Of a stretch of 64,000 nucleotides of DNA, positions 63,451 through 64,000 are shown in pieces. The position numbers were made by a program, and so were the translations under genes. Origin of the DNA: Sphingobacterium micropteri. Lineage in GTDB: Bacteria; Bacteroidota; Bacteroidia; Sphingobacteriales; Sphingobacteriaceae. Position 1 is the stretch's first letter, and each line of letters opens with the position of its first letter. The notes beneath the pieces are model-generated. The model did not search any database. It was not told the origin of the DNA and saw only the letters and a program-made list of their open reading frames with translations. The stretch spans positions 186,001 through 250,000 of the forward strand of contig NZ_JACOIK010000009.1 in assembly GCF_014692515.1 (NCBI RefSeq), in the 5' to 3' direction.

Positions 63451-64000
63451 ATGGAGAGCCTAAAACTATCTATCTTACAGGCTTTATATTTTTCTCCGAA
63501 CCAGTCTATTGCGGAATTGAGCAGTCAGATTGGCAAGAGTATCCCCCTGATCACGAAAGCGATTAATGAACTTCTTGTTGCCAAACTAGTTATAAGTTGT
63601 GGTCTGCGGGCATCTACCGGTGGACGGCGTGCTATACACTTTATGCTGAACAGTGACAAACAGGGGTGTATTATCGTTGTGGCTATGGATCAATATGCTA
63701 CCCGTATTTCTGCCGTTGACCTCGCCAATCAGCAGCTTCTGCCTACGAAGAAAATATCGTCTCATTTATTGGATGACCCAAATATTTATACCAAAATAAT
63801 CGCCACGTTGACGACGGTTATTTCTGAATTTTCAACAGATAAAATCTTAAGTATCGGCATTACGATGCCCGGCTTTGTAGATTCAAAAAAAGGCATTAAC
63901 AACTCGTTTTCACCACAATCTCCTTTATATAATCTTCGTGAAAATATTCAATCACATTTCGAAATCCCGACTTACCTGGAAAATGATTCTGCCGCAATAG
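63451..64000 (+). CDS. ROK family transcriptional regulator, NagC type (partial, continues beyond window)
   Basis: An ATG at 63451 opens a frame that runs off the window after 183 codons. The N-terminal winged HTH is LKLSILQALYFSPNQSIAEL with QIGKSIPLITKAINELLVAK. ASTGGRRAIHFMLNSDKQGC follows as the linker into the ROK domain. SIGITMPGFVDSKKGINNSF and PTYLENDSAAI are the ROK sugar-binding blocks. It is divergent from the NagX-like gene, which suggests it controls amino-sugar genes, possibly continuing to the right. It resembles, but is clearly distinct from, the ROK regulator of PUL 2. Confidence 0.88.
   Translation, partial: MESLKLSILQALYFSPNQSIAELSSQIGKSIPLITKAINELLVAKLVISCGLRASTGGRRAIHFMLNSDKQGCIIVVAMDQYATRISAVDLANQQLLPTKKISSHLLDDPNIYTKIIATLTTVISEFSTDKILSIGITMPGFVDSKKGINNSFSPQSPLYNLRENIQSHFEIPTYLENDSAAI

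Overview
The window looks like chromosome of a Sphingobacteriaceae-type Bacteroidota (Sphingobacterium, Pedobacter or Olivibacter relatives). The reasons are two SusC/SusD polysaccharide utilization loci (PULs), an Alternative Complex III/caa3-oxidase operon, a DUF6377 sensor-regulator, and recurrent TAnnTTTG -7 promoter boxes with almost no Shine-Dalgarno sequences. Assignment below family level is not possible from the sequence alone. No rRNA, tRNA, CRISPR array, prophage or transposase gene was seen.

Layout. 1-7.1 kb holds housekeeping genes: the end of an outer-membrane barrel gene, a MerR regulator, a phosphoesterase, a tRNA methyltransferase, a secreted barrel protein, mutS and mtgA. 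7.1-16.3 kb is PUL 1, read leftward: a DUF6377 regulator, SusC, SusD, a GH30 lipoprotein and a SusE-like lipoprotein. Its best-guess substrate is a beta-1,6-glucan. 16.3-20.6 kb holds hslR, then the rightward run dapD-tsaC-folP-brnQ. 20.5-33.7 kb is PUL 2: a large unassigned secreted protein, a DUF5689 lipoprotein, SusC, SusD, an endonuclease/exonuclease/phosphatase-fold lipoprotein, an AGE-family epimerase and an MFS sugar importer. A divergent ROK regulator sits opposite, with a clear promoter and inverted repeat between. 33.8-39.5 kb has a 42-bp tandem repeat array, an AraC-type HTH gene, metG, an LD-carboxypeptidase and pckA.

39.5-56.7 kb is one long leftward respiratory cluster: ActA-F, cytochrome c oxidase II and I, heme A synthase, heme O synthase, two oxidase subunit III genes, subunit IV, an SCO-like protein and a DUF420 protein. 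ActABCDEF would pass electrons from menaquinol to the oxidase encoded just downstream, with heme O/A biosynthesis in the same unit. 57-64 kb has msrB, a LacI regulator, a DUF493 gene, pnp, rpsO, a NagX-like acyltransferase and the start of a second ROK regulator.

The most unusual feature is a family of four intergenic multi-hairpin elements (about 1855-2130, 3345-3650, 16744-16950 and 61241-61553). They share poly-T/poly-A end hairpins, two mirror-image hairpin units and a GTTAA...TTAAC centre. Compensatory base changes between copies preserve the stems. Three of the four directly abut promoters. I could not name this family. Other points of interest are the 42-bp tandem array, an SCO protein that has lost all copper ligands, and an unassigned 705-aa protein heading PUL 2.
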